Assembly: GCF_035581345.1 (NCBI RefSeq)
Contig: NZ_CP141608.1
Location: 2,262,501-2,326,500 of the forward strand
Length of the DNA: 64,000 bases
From: Pseudomonas sp. JQ170C
GTDB taxonomy: Bacteria; Pseudomonadota; Gammaproteobacteria; Pseudomonadales; Pseudomonadaceae
Reading direction: 5' to 3'
The notes beneath the pieces were generated by a model. That model worked only from the letters and a program-made list of their open reading frames with translations, searched no databases and was not told the origin of the DNA. This document shows positions 54,007 through 62,686 of this stretch, piece by piece (within the stretch, counting starts at the first letter, position 1; every line of letters begins with the position of its first letter). Made by a program: the position numbers and the translations under genes.

Positions 54007-54843
54007 TTAACGCTGTGGGTTCAGCACCAGGTTCATGTGACGGTTCACATCTTTGTACAGCAGGTAGCGGAACGGGCCTGGGCCGCCGGAGTAGCAGGCT
54101 TGCGGGCAGAAGGCGCGCAGCCACATGAAGTCACCGGCTTCGACTTCGACCCAGTCCTGGTTCAAGCGGTATACCGCTTTGCCTTCCAGTACGTACAGGC
54201 CGTGTTCCATGACGTGGGTTTCAGCGAACGGAATCACGCCGCCTGGCTGGAAGGTCACGATGTTGACGTGCATGTCGTGGCGCATGTCGGCCATGTCGAC
54301 GAAGCGAGTGGTGACCCACGCGCCGTCGGTGCCCGGCATCGGGATTGGCTCGATGTCTTTTTCGTTGGTAACGAACGCTTCCGGCAGGGCCAGGCCTTCA
54401 ACCACTTGGTAGTGCTTGCGGATCCAGTGGAAGGTGACGTTCTTGCCGCTGGTGTTGCGCAGGCTCCAGTCGGCCGCCGGCGGAATGAAGGCGTAGCCGC
54501 CTTCCTTCAGGGTGTACGGCTTGCCTTGCAGGGTGATGTCGACTTCGCCTTCGACGACGAACAGCACCGCTTCGGCATTCTTGTCCAGCTCAGGACGCTC
54601 GCTGCCGCCTTCTGGCGCCAGCTCGACGATGTACTGCGAAAAGGTTTCCGAGAAGCCGGTCAGCGGACGGGCGATGACCCACATACGCATCTTGTCCCAG
54701 AACGGCAGGTGGCTGGTGACGATGTCACGCATCACGCCCTTGGGGATCACGGCATAGGCTTCGGTGAACATGGCACGGTCTGTCAGCAGCTCGGTCTGAG
54801 CCGGGTGCCCACCGTGAGGGGCGTAGTAAGAGGATTTCGACAT
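54007..54843 (-). CDS. allE: (S)-Ureidoglycine aminohydrolase (bicupin)
   Basis: A 278-residue double cupin protein starting at 54843. The second cupin holds the metal residues in GGVIPFAETHVMEHGLYVLEG (about 210-230), and the first has VLFVVEGEVDITLQG. It releases ammonia from (S)-ureidoglycine to give (S)-ureidoglycolate in allantoin (purine) breakdown, with Mn2+. The rest of the allantoin genes are not in this window; the amidase at 58783 is a distant possible relative of the pathway. Monocistronic with a strong terminator. Confidence 0.88.
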   Translation of the reverse strand: MSKSSYYAPHGGHPAQTELLTDRAMFTEAYAVIPKGVMRDIVTSHLPFWDKMRMWVIARPLTGFSETFSQYIVELAPEGGSERPELDKNAEAVLFVVEGEVDITLQGKPYTLKEGGYAFIPPAADWSLRNTSGKNVTFHWIRKHYQVVEGLALPEAFVTNEKDIEPIPMPGTDGAWVTTRFVDMADMRHDMHVNIVTFQPGGVIPFAETHVMEHGLYVLEGKAVYRLNQDWVEVEAGDFMWLRAFCPQACYSGGPGPFRYLLYKDVNRHMNLVLNPQR

Positions 54844-55002
54844 GGACAGTCTCGACTTGTTGTTGTGTCCCCGTGCCTGGCAGCGCCGGCCGGCGCTGCG
54901 TGGGGATGCATTGACACGATATAGACAAGCTCCTGCTATCCACAAATTAAATGTTGAAATACCCGGTATTTGATTCCTGAATGCCGATCCTGTGTATCCG
55001 CG

Positions 55003-55599
55003 TCACTTGGGTTGTTGCAGTCGCCAGACCGCCAGCGCCGCTGAAAACAAGGCGGTGGTCAGCAGCATGATCAAGGCAACGTAGTAGCGCTCCAAGGTGC
55101 TGATGACCTTCAAACGGGAGTCTTCAGTCCACAGAATCCCCATGGCATTGACGTCATCGGGCCCGCCCAGTTGATTGACTGCCTCGGCCAGGGCCATGCC
55201 CTTGACGCGCTCGCGACCCTTTTCATGCAACTCACCGCGAATGTGCAAGCTCTGGCCGCTGTGGGCCTGGGAGGAGGGTGGGTAGCGGTAGATATAGGTG
55301 CGGCTGAAGTCGCGGTAGGGAAAGTAGACGAGCACCGCCAGCAGAAACAGCAGGCAAGTGAAAACGGCAAGGGTACGGGTTTGAACGGCGGTGAGCTTGC
55401 GGCGAATCAGCAGGCTCAGGACCAGCAACACGATGACGGTACCCAGGGAGGCAAACCCCACGGTCTGCTGGCTGTTGTCGATGGGCGGGACCAGTTCGGT
55501 CAGCAGCGAATTGAACAAGCCGAAAACCACCCCCACAGCGGCAACCGCCGAGGTCACGATGCCCATGGGACCGGCAAAAAAATCTTTGACGCTGGCCAT
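55003..55599 (-). CDS. Membrane protein of unknown function
   Basis: A 198-residue protein starting at 55599. Hydrophobic segments are seen at about 10-30 (MGIVTSAVAAVGVVFGLF), 48-65 (TVIVLLVLSLLI), 78-95 (AVFTCLLFLLAVLVYF) and 172-192 (VALIMLLTTALFSAALAV). Between the third and fourth lies a loop of about 75 residues with basic and polar residues (SQAHSGQSLHIRGELHEKGRERV). No family is recognised. It follows the secreted hypothetical gene by 30 nt on the same strand, so they form a pair. Confidence 0.7.
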   Translation of the reverse strand: MASVKDFFAGPMGIVTSAVAAVGVVFGLFNSLLTELVPPIDNSQQTVGFASLGTVIVLLVLSLLIRRKLTAVQTRTLAVFTCLLFLLAVLVYFPYRDFSRTYIYRYPPSSQAHSGQSLHIRGELHEKGRERVKGMALAEAVNQLGGPDDVNAMGILWTEDSRLKVISTLERYYVALIMLLTTALFSAALAVWRLQQPK

Positions 55600-55629
55600 G
55601 ACGGTACCTCTGCTCAGGCGCGATGCGGC

Positions 55630-56757
55630 CTAGGGTTTGACCAGGTCGTCGGGCATGTTGAAGACCAGATCCAGGGTAGGCTGCAGCATGTTCGGATCAT
55701 GGATGGTGCGGTACTTCTTCAGTTGCTTGTGTTTGATCAGTTCGGCCATTTGCGCGTGCTGGAACTTTTCACCGACCCACACACGGGCGTCGAATATGGC
55801 CACGTTCTGCACACTGGGCGATGTCTCATCGATGAAGCTGAAGCGGTTGAGGTAGGTCAGGATGTCGGCATCCGAAAACAGCTGCGGGTCATCCACGATG
55901 CCGGCCGGCAGCACATAGACCTGCAACCCCTTCACGTCTTGCGTGGTTCCCTGTTGCACCACGCTGACCTTAACCCTCCGCAGCGGCATGGGGGTCTGGC
56001 CCGAGAGCATGCGTGCCGTCATCGTCTTGGTAGGGGCGGCCGCCTCTTGGGCCGAGGTGATGTCCCAGGCACTGATTGTGCCGACCTCGGCGGCTTTTTC
56101 GTTGAGCTGCGCCGCCCACCGACTGGCGTACTCGATCTGGTACTGGGCGACGGCAAGATCGGCCGAGCTCATGGTATCGGCCTTTGCCTGAAGGACTTGC
56201 GCGGCTTCGTCGATGTCCGAGACGACCTTCTTGTGGACGTTCCAGTCCGCGCCGTTTTCATAGACGTTGGGTGACAGCTCGTAGGCCGCCTTGCGGGTGC
56301 TGGCGACTTCGGCCACTTGCTCGCGCACCGCCCATTTGCCCACGACGGGGCTGTCGAACGTCATGCCCAGGCCCTTGATGTCGGTCTTGTCCGCCGGGTC
56401 TTTGATGGTGGGGGTGTACAAATCAATTTTGGTCCCGGCCGGTATCTGGCCGCTGGAAAAGTCCTTGTCCGGGTTCATGCGCTTGAGCATGTCGAGGGTC
56501 GTGGGGTCATCGGACAGGCCGTTGTAGCGCAGGACGTCACTGACGCTTGCAGGCTCTTTCAGCACTTGTGTGTGAAGCTTGATATTGATGTTGGCGGGCG
56601 CTTTGATCAGTTGCCCCGTGGGACTCTTGATCAGCAACTCGGTGGCGGGCTTTTGCTGCAGCTGCAATTGCACAGCGGCGGGTGCGGTGGGAGCACCCCC
56701 CTGTGCCCACGCCGAGGTGAGCACAGGCAGGGTCAGAATAACGGCCAGGACGCGCAT
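55630..56757 (-). CDS. Secreted protein of unknown function, possible LysM-like segment
   Basis: A 375-residue protein with a signal peptide (MRVLAVILTLPVLTSAWAQ, cut near residue 19). Residues about 70-115 (VSDVLRYNGLSDDPTTLDML, then MNPDKDFSSGQIPAGTKIDLY) resemble the LysM/FimV type of wall-binding segment. The middle part has a helical region (about 155-205), and the C-terminal part is mixed. No family is recognised. With the membrane protein downstream and the divergent wall-hydrolase-like gene at 57049, a cell-envelope role is likely, but no function can be named. Confidence 0.65.
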   Translation of the reverse strand: MRVLAVILTLPVLTSAWAQGGAPTAPAAVQLQLQQKPATELLIKSPTGQLIKAPANINIKLHTQVLKEPASVSDVLRYNGLSDDPTTLDMLKRMNPDKDFSSGQIPAGTKIDLYTPTIKDPADKTDIKGLGMTFDSPVVGKWAVREQVAEVASTRKAAYELSPNVYENGADWNVHKKVVSDIDEAAQVLQAKADTMSSADLAVAQYQIEYASRWAAQLNEKAAEVGTISAWDITSAQEAAAPTKTMTARMLSGQTPMPLRRVKVSVVQQGTTQDVKGLQVYVLPAGIVDDPQLFSDADILTYLNRFSFIDETSPSVQNVAIFDARVWVGEKFQHAQMAELIKHKQLKKYRTIHDPNMLQPTLDLVFNMPDDLVKP

Positions 56758-57048
56758 GTTGAGCCTCCGCCAGTGTTCCTCTGCACAGCTAATGTTGAAG
56801 CGTAGCCAGCTTATCAATGCAGTCAATGGGGGCGTCCAGCGGCGTGGCAGCCCCAGGCGCCGTTGGCTATCGTCATGAGATTGGCACCACGCCTTTGAGC
56901 ACCGAGCCATGGACGATGACCGGCCCTTGCCGGACTGCATTGTCAACTTTCCTGCAGACGATGGGAAAAACGCGAAGCTGCAGCAGCCCAGGGACTTCAA
57001 GTTGAGCGAGTACTGTTGATTTTCTCCGAACGCGCGAGAGGTGAACGT

Positions 57049-58602
57049 ATGTCGTACAAAGAAGATTTCTCCAATCCCGAAGGCTGGACTGCAGTAGACC
57101 TGAGCTCCCGGCTCAACACCACGGCAGGCAAGGCCTTCCTGGCGTTCTTGCGCAGCAGGGGTGCCGACACGGTTATCCGCTACTACGCAAGTTCCGCAAG
57201 GCCAAAAACCATCACCGCCGCTGAAGCGAAGTTCCTGTCCAAAGAAGGTTTTGCAATCTTGCCGGTGTATCAGGACAGCAGCCGCGACATCAGCCATTTC
57301 TCTACCCAGCAAGGCGTCGACAATGCCAAGAGCGCCATGGATTTTGCCAAGCTGGTCGGTCAACCCAAGGGCAAGGGCAGCACCATTCTTTTTGCGGTGG
57401 ACGCCGACTACAGTTCCCGGCAGATCGACGGGCCGATACTGGACTACTTCAGGGCGGTCAAGAACGAGATCGGCAATGCCTTCGCCATTGGTGCCTACGG
57501 CAGCGGTGCGGTCCTCTCCAAGTTACTGGCCGAAGGCTTGATCAGCGTGCCCTGGATCTCGATGTCGCGGGCGTTCCTGGGGACCGAGCAGTTTTTCTAT
57601 TCCAGCCGTTGGGCGATGCGCCAGGTGCCGCCCGATGTCAGCCATGAACCCTCTGGCGTCAATTACGACCGCAACGTGGTGCGGGTGTCCGCCAAGGACC
57701 TGGGTGCCTTTGTCGTCGATGAGAGCGGTAACGGCCGGCTGGCCTGGGACGAAGACCTCGATGCCACGCTGGGTGGGCGACCGCTGGTGCCGGTCGCTGA
57801 ACCGTTGTCGGGTACTGACCGGTTCGTCACCACCGAAGGCTTGCGCCTGCGGCAGACGCCCAACGGCATTATCGTCCGTGACTTGACCCTGGGTGAGCGG
57901 GTGGTCGACCAGGGCGCCTCGACCGAAGCCGGTTGGCGCAAGGTCAGTGTCGGCGCCGAGCAGGGTGTGGTGTTTGGCAAGTACCTGCGAGCCCCCGTAC
58001 GCCCGGAAGTCGAAGCGCTGTTGCGGGCAGCGCTGGATGAGTGGCTGCGTTTCGACAAGGGACGCGCCGATGAACGAACCGATCCTTACTACAAGTATGT
58101 TCGGGACATGTGGGCTGCAATCGGTGAGCCCTATGACGGTCGCAGTCGTTACGCCAATGGGACGGAGGTGCCCTGGTCGGCGGCGTTCATTTCCTGGGTG
58201 GTGCGCCAGGCGGGCCCGGCCTATGCGAATTTCAGCTTTGCCTCGGGGCACTCGGTGTTCGTCAATAATGCGATCAAGGCGCGCATTACCAGTCGGCTGG
58301 ACAAGCCGTTCTGGGGGTACCGCATCAACGAGCAAAAGCCCGAAATCGGCGACATCATTCAACGCAATCGCGAATCCGGCGTGTTCACCTATTCCTATGC
58401 CGAGAACCACGAACGCTACATCAGCCACTCGGATATCGTCGTGGAGGTCACCCCTGACGTGGTGCGGGTGCTGGGTGGCAATGTCAGCGATACGGTGACG
58501 CTGAGCGGCGATCTCCAGGAATATCAGCTCGATGCCAATGGCTACCTTGAGCCCGGCCAGCGGATCATAGCCTTGCTCAAGAACCGTGCGGGTCTTGCCT
58601 GA
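57049..58602 (+). CDS. DUF1906 glycoside hydrolase-like protein with SH3-like and DUF2272 domains
   Basis: A 517-residue protein; ATG 57049 follows GAGAGG. Residues about 10-215 match the DUF1906/GH25-like TIM barrel (GWTAVDLSSRLNT, SILFAVDADYSSRQ-like text with conserved Asp, IGAYGSGAVLSKLL). Residues about 260-325 look like a bacterial SH3 domain (GLRLRQTPNGIIVRDLTLGE). The C-terminal part (about 335-517) matches DUF2272, a papain-like domain (VPWSAAFISWVVRQAG, ASGHSVFVNNAI). No signal peptide is seen, so it may act in the cytoplasm or be exported by another route. The domain set suggests cell wall degradation. It faces two envelope genes across a 291-bp gap. Confidence 0.78.
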   Translation: MSYKEDFSNPEGWTAVDLSSRLNTTAGKAFLAFLRSRGADTVIRYYASSARPKTITAAEAKFLSKEGFAILPVYQDSSRDISHFSTQQGVDNAKSAMDFAKLVGQPKGKGSTILFAVDADYSSRQIDGPILDYFRAVKNEIGNAFAIGAYGSGAVLSKLLAEGLISVPWISMSRAFLGTEQFFYSSRWAMRQVPPDVSHEPSGVNYDRNVVRVSAKDLGAFVVDESGNGRLAWDEDLDATLGGRPLVPVAEPLSGTDRFVTTEGLRLRQTPNGIIVRDLTLGERVVDQGASTEAGWRKVSVGAEQGVVFGKYLRAPVRPEVEALLRAALDEWLRFDKGRADERTDPYYKYVRDMWAAIGEPYDGRSRYANGTEVPWSAAFISWVVRQAGPAYANFSFASGHSVFVNNAIKARITSRLDKPFWGYRINEQKPEIGDIIQRNRESGVFTYSYAENHERYISHSDIVVEVTPDVVRVLGGNVSDTVTLSGDLQEYQLDANGYLEPGQRIIALLKNRAGLA

Positions 58603-58782
58603 CAGGCCGGCAACTGGCGCTGGGTGCCCGTGCGCCTCGGGCCCCAGCGTCTGTCGGCTGCTTTGCGGGTTTTCCCACAGCCTGCGATGCCCGTTACACT
58701 GGCATCCCTGCGCCCGGCCCAGGGCTGATGCGCACAGCAGAGCAACAAGAACTGACATGAACACCCATTTTGAGATAACAGC

Positions 58783-60483
58783 ATGATCGAGGTCACCGAG
58801 GTTTCCATTGCCGAGTTGCGCGCAGCGCTCGAATCTGGCCAGACAACGGCAGTTGAGTTGGTCCAGGCCTACCTGGCCCGGATCGACGCCTACGATGGCC
58901 CAGACACTGCCACTGCCCTGAACGCAGTAGTGGTTCGCAACCCCGAGGTGCTCGAGGAAGCCCGGGCCAGTGACGAGCGTCGTGCCAAGGGCCAGACCCT
59001 GGGCCCACTCGATGGCATTCCTTACACCGCCAAGGACAGCTACCTGGTCAAGGGCCTCACCGCAGCCTCCGGCAGCCCGGCCTTCGCCAACCTGATTGCC
59101 TATCGCGATGCCTTCACCATTGAACGCCTGCGCGCCGGCGGGGCGATCTGCCTGGGCAAGACCAACATGCCGCCGATGGCCAATGGCGGCATGCAGCGCG
59201 GCGTCTACGGCCGGGCAGAGAGCCCGTACAACGCCGCCTACCTCACGGCGCCCTTTGCCTCGGGTTCATCCAATGGCGCCGGTACGGCCACGGCGGCGAG
59301 CTTTGCCGCCTTCGGCCTGGCGGAGGAGACCTGGTCGAGCGGCCGGGGCCCGGCCTCGAACAATGGCCTGTGTGCCTATACGCCTTCGCGTGGGGTGATC
59401 TCGGTGCGCGGCAACTGGCCGCTGACACCGACCATGGACGTGGTGGTGCCGTTTGCCCGCACCATGAACGACTTGCTGGAAGTCCTCGACATTGTCGTGG
59501 CCGACGACCCTGACACCCGTGGCGACTTGTGGCGCCTGCAACCCTGGGTACCGATCCCGAGCGTCGAAGCGGTGCGTCCGGCCTCTTACCTGGAGCTGGC
59601 CGTAGGCGCCGGATCGCTGGCGGGCAAGCGCCTGGGCATTGCGAAGATGTACATCAATGCCGACCCTGAGGCCGGTACCTCCGAGGCGCCGGGTATCGGT
59701 GGCCCGACCGGGCAGCGCATTCATACCCGTCCTTCGGTGATCGAGCTCTGGGAGCAGGCGCGCAAGGCGCTCGAGGCTGCCGGTGCCGAAGTGATCGAAG
59801 TGGACTTCCCGCTGGTGTCCAATTGCGAGGGTGACCGCCCGGGTGCACCGACGGTGTTCAACCGTGGCCTGGTGTCCAAGGAGTTCCTCCACCATGAACT
59901 GTGGGACCTGACCGCCTGGGCATTCGACGATTTTCTCCAGGCCAATGGCGATCCCAAACTCAACCGCCTGGTTGACGTCGACGGCCCGCAGATTTTCCCG
60001 CACGACCCGGGCACGCTGCCCAACCGTGAAGGCGACCTGGCCGCCGGCATGGACGAATACGTGAAGATGGCCGAGCGCGGCATCACCCCGTGGGACCAGA
60101 TCAGCACCGTGCCCGATGGCCTGCGTGGGCTGGAGAAGACCCGCAAGATCGACCTGGAAGACTGGATGGACCGCCTGGGCCTGGATGCGGTGCTGTTCCC
60201 GACCGTTGCCGATGTGGGCCCGGCCGATGCCGATGTCAATCCGGCCTCTGCCGATATCGCCTGGAGCAACGGTGTGTGGGTGGCCAACGGCAACCTCGCC
60301 ATTCGCCACCTGGGCGTGCCGACGGTCACCGTACCGATGGGGGTGATGGCGGACATCGGCATGCCGGTGGGGCTGACCTTCGCCGGGCGTGCCTATGACG
60401 ATTCGAGCTTGCTGCGCTTGGCGTCGGCCTTCGAGTCGACCGGCAGCAAACGGATGATCCCGCCGCGTACCCCGGCCTTGTAG
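58783..60483 (+). CDS. Amidase signature family hydrolase
   Basis: A 566-residue protein. The amidase signature catalytic triad is visible as Lys in PYTAKDSYLV (about residue 85), a serine in GSSNGAGTAT (about 165-170) and a second serine near WSSGRGPASNNG. These enzymes hydrolyse amides such as allophanate, aryl amides or biuret. The length is larger than basic amidases and may include a small C-terminal domain. It is 180 nt after the hydrolase-like gene on the same strand; no tight operon. Substrate unknown; a link with the AllE gene for nitrogen release is speculative. Confidence 0.85.
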   Translation: MIEVTEVSIAELRAALESGQTTAVELVQAYLARIDAYDGPDTATALNAVVVRNPEVLEEARASDERRAKGQTLGPLDGIPYTAKDSYLVKGLTAASGSPAFANLIAYRDAFTIERLRAGGAICLGKTNMPPMANGGMQRGVYGRAESPYNAAYLTAPFASGSSNGAGTATAASFAAFGLAEETWSSGRGPASNNGLCAYTPSRGVISVRGNWPLTPTMDVVVPFARTMNDLLEVLDIVVADDPDTRGDLWRLQPWVPIPSVEAVRPASYLELAVGAGSLAGKRLGIAKMYINADPEAGTSEAPGIGGPTGQRIHTRPSVIELWEQARKALEAAGAEVIEVDFPLVSNCEGDRPGAPTVFNRGLVSKEFLHHELWDLTAWAFDDFLQANGDPKLNRLVDVDGPQIFPHDPGTLPNREGDLAAGMDEYVKMAERGITPWDQISTVPDGLRGLEKTRKIDLEDWMDRLGLDAVLFPTVADVGPADADVNPASADIAWSNGVWVANGNLAIRHLGVPTVTVPMGVMADIGMPVGLTFAGRAYDDSSLLRLASAFESTGSKRMIPPRTPAL

Positions 60484-60551
60484 GAGCGGGCTTGCCCCGC
60501 GAGGCGGTGTGTCTGACAGGCCGCCATCGCGGGGCAAGCCCGCTCCTACAG
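60481..60551. repeat. Inverted REP pair
   Basis: GGAGCGGGCTTGCCCCGCGA (60483-60502) and ATCGCGGGGCAAGCCCGC (60527-60544) enclose about 25 bp. The pair begins in the amidase stop codon and ends just before the next gene. Confidence 0.85.
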
Positions 60552-60554
60552 CAA

Positions 60555-61301
60555 ATGGACAATTGCATGAATACAGGGATGTTGGACTTTGCCTCCCAAG
60601 GCTATGCCGTTATCACCGGGCTGTTGGATGACAACGGCCTGGCCACCGCGCGGACGTTGGTTGATCGCGTGGTGAGTCAGCATCGTGCTGGCGCTGCAAC
60701 CCATCTGGCGTGTGGCGTCAGCATCGCCGATGTCACCCGCCAGCACCCAGGGCGTAATCCTGATATCGACCCGCAAGCGTGGGCTCATGAGCCGTTCATC
60801 ATCAGCGATCTGATAGCGCTGGATGGCGGTTTTGCCGCGTTGTTCCACACCGAATCCCTCTGGCGCTGTGCGGCAAGGCTGCTTGAGTGTGAGCCGGCCG
60901 ACGTGGTTTTCCATTTCTGCAATCTGACCCGAAAACCCCGCGGTATTGGCCCGGCTGTGGGGTGGCACCGGGACGCGGGCAATCAGTATTTCGCCAGCGA
61001 AGACAACCGGACCCTGCGGCTGCTGCTGCCGCTTCAGGGCATGCGCGCGGACAACGGTGCAACGGCAGTGGTGCCGGGGTCTCATGTTGATCCAGGCGCG
61101 GCTGTCGACAATGCGCTGATTCCTGATGTCCCTGCAGGTGCAGGCCTGGCATTGCATGCGGCCGTACTGCACGGCGGCTCGCCCAATCGCAGCACGCAGG
61201 ACCGGGACGTTATCGTGATTCAGTTTGGTGTGCGCGGATCGACGCTGAGTCATCAGGCCGATGAGGCGCTGGCGTTGGCGGGAACGGAGGCGTTTGCGTA
61301 G
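60555..61301 (+). CDS. Phytanoyl-CoA dioxygenase (PhyH) family protein
   Basis: A 248-residue protein of the Fe(II)/2-oxoglutarate family. The first two iron ligands are in GWHRDAGNQ (His, Asp), the third in the HAAVLHGGSPNRS segment, and the 2-oxoglutarate Arg is near STQDRDVIVIQFG. The start at 60555 is in the REP tail and has no strong ribosome site; ATG 60567 is an alternative. PhyH family members hydroxylate varied small molecules, including fatty acid and secondary metabolite precursors. It stands alone between two REP pairs. Substrate unknown. Confidence 0.83.
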   Translation: MDNCMNTGMLDFASQGYAVITGLLDDNGLATARTLVDRVVSQHRAGAATHLACGVSIADVTRQHPGRNPDIDPQAWAHEPFIISDLIALDGGFAALFHTESLWRCAARLLECEPADVVFHFCNLTRKPRGIGPAVGWHRDAGNQYFASEDNRTLRLLLPLQGMRADNGATAVVPGSHVDPGAAVDNALIPDVPAGAGLALHAAVLHGGSPNRSTQDRDVIVIQFGVRGSTLSHQADEALALAGTEAFA

Positions 61302-61368
61302 GAGCGGGCTTGCCCCGCGATGCGGTGTTTCTAATAGGCCGCCATCGCGGGGCAAGCCCGCTCCCACG
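61300..61368. repeat. Inverted REP pair
   Basis: GGAGCGGGCTTGCCCCGCGA (61302-61321) and ATCGCGGGGCAAGCCCGC (61344-61361) lie between the dioxygenase gene and the bidirectional terminator. Confidence 0.85.
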
Positions 61369-61373
61369 GATAG

Positions 61374-61403
61374 CAAAATGCGCCCATCAGGGCGCATTTT
61401 GTT
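61374..61403 (-). terminator. Intrinsic bidirectional terminator
   Basis: Stem AAAATGCGCCC and GGGCGCATTTT with loop ATCA, A-rich before and T-rich after. It lies 22 nt past the minus-strand dehydrogenase stop and 72 nt past the dioxygenase stop, and can serve both. Confidence 0.85.
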
Positions 61404-61424
61404 GTTACCGGAACTTAGAACAAC

Positions 61425-62660
61425 TCAGTTCCAGGGACGATCACCGTTCTCGTCCTTGACGCGGGTCGGCAGGCCCATCACGTCCAGCGCCTTGAGGAAC
61501 GGCTCGGCTGGCAGCTCCTCGACGTTGACCATGCGCTGTACATCCCACTCGCCACGGGCGACCAGCAGGGCAGCGGCCACCGGCGGCACACCGGCGGTGT
61601 AGGAGATGCCTTGGCTGTCGGTTTCGGCGTAGGCTTCTTCGTGGTCGGCCACGTTGTAGATGAACACTTCGCGTGGCTGGCCATCCTTGGTGCCTTTGAC
61701 CAGGTCGCCAATGCAGGTCTTGCCGGTGTAGCCCGGTGCCAGCGAGGCTGGGTCAGGCAGCACGGCCTTGACCACTTTGAGCGGCACCACTTCCAGGCCT
61801 TCGGCTGTCTTGACCGGTTGCTCGGAGAGCAGGCCAAGGTTTTTCAGCACGGTGAAGACGTTGATGTAGTGTTCGCCAAAGCTCATCCAGAAACGCACGT
61901 TCGGCACGTCGAGGTTCTTCGACAGCGAGTGCACTTCGTCGTGGCCCGTCAGGTACAGGTTTTGCGAACCTACAACCGGCAGGTCGTCGGTGCGCTTGAC
62001 CTCGAACATGGTGTTGCTGGTCCACTGGCTGTCCTGCCAGCTCCACACCTGTCCGGTGAACTCGCGGAAGTTGATTTCCGGGTCGAAGTTGGTGGCGAAA
62101 TATTTGCCATGGGAGCCCGCATTGACATCGAGAATGTCGATCGAATCAATGCGGTCGAAATACTGTTGTTTGGCCAGGGCCGCATAGGCGTTGACGACGC
62201 CCGGGTCGAAACCCACGCCCAGGATGGCGGTAACGTTCTTTTGTTGGCATTCCTCGAGGTGTTTCCACTCGTAGTTGCCATACCAGGGCGGCGTCTCGCA
62301 AATCTTGCCCGGTTCTTCGTGAATGGCGGTGTCCAGGTAGGCAACGCCAGTATCGATGCAGGCACGCAGCACCGACATGTTGAGGAAGGCGGAACCGACG
62401 TTGATGACGATCTGCGATTCAGTCTCGCGGATCAGCGCCTTGGTCGCCTCGACATCCAGAGCATTGAGCGAGTAGGCCTTGATGTCGGCCGGCTGCTTGA
62501 GGCTGCCCTTGGCCTTGACGCTATCGATGATGGCCTGGCATTTGGAGATGTTGCGCGACGCGATAGCAATACGACCGAGTTCGTCGTTGTGCTGCGCGCA
62601 CTTGTGGGCCACCACCTTGGCGACACCTCCTGCACCAATGATAAGAACGTTCTTCTTCAA
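61425..62660 (-). CDS. Carboxynorspermidine/carboxyspermidine dehydrogenase (saccharopine dehydrogenase family)
   Basis: A 411-residue NAD(P)-dependent enzyme. The Rossmann motif is IIGAGGVAKVVAHKCA, and the C-terminal saccharopine dehydrogenase domain includes GVGFDPGVVNAYAALA and TFGEHYINVF-type text (SFGEHYINVF). It condenses aspartate semialdehyde with a diamine to form carboxynorspermidine or carboxyspermidine. It starts 26 nt after the decarboxylase stop, so the two are one operon. Together they make norspermidine or spermidine by the Vibrio-type route, independent of decarboxylated AdoMet. This pairing makes the call firm; which amine dominates is unknown. Confidence 0.9.
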   Translation of the reverse strand: MKKNVLIIGAGGVAKVVAHKCAQHNDELGRIAIASRNISKCQAIIDSVKAKGSLKQPADIKAYSLNALDVEATKALIRETESQIVINVGSAFLNMSVLRACIDTGVAYLDTAIHEEPGKICETPPWYGNYEWKHLEECQQKNVTAILGVGFDPGVVNAYAALAKQQYFDRIDSIDILDVNAGSHGKYFATNFDPEINFREFTGQVWSWQDSQWTSNTMFEVKRTDDLPVVGSQNLYLTGHDEVHSLSKNLDVPNVRFWMSFGEHYINVFTVLKNLGLLSEQPVKTAEGLEVVPLKVVKAVLPDPASLAPGYTGKTCIGDLVKGTKDGQPREVFIYNVADHEEAYAETDSQGISYTAGVPPVAAALLVARGEWDVQRMVNVEELPAEPFLKALDVMGLPTRVKDENGDRPWN

Positions 62661-62686
62661 TTTCTCTATCTCTCCTTTCTGTCCGC

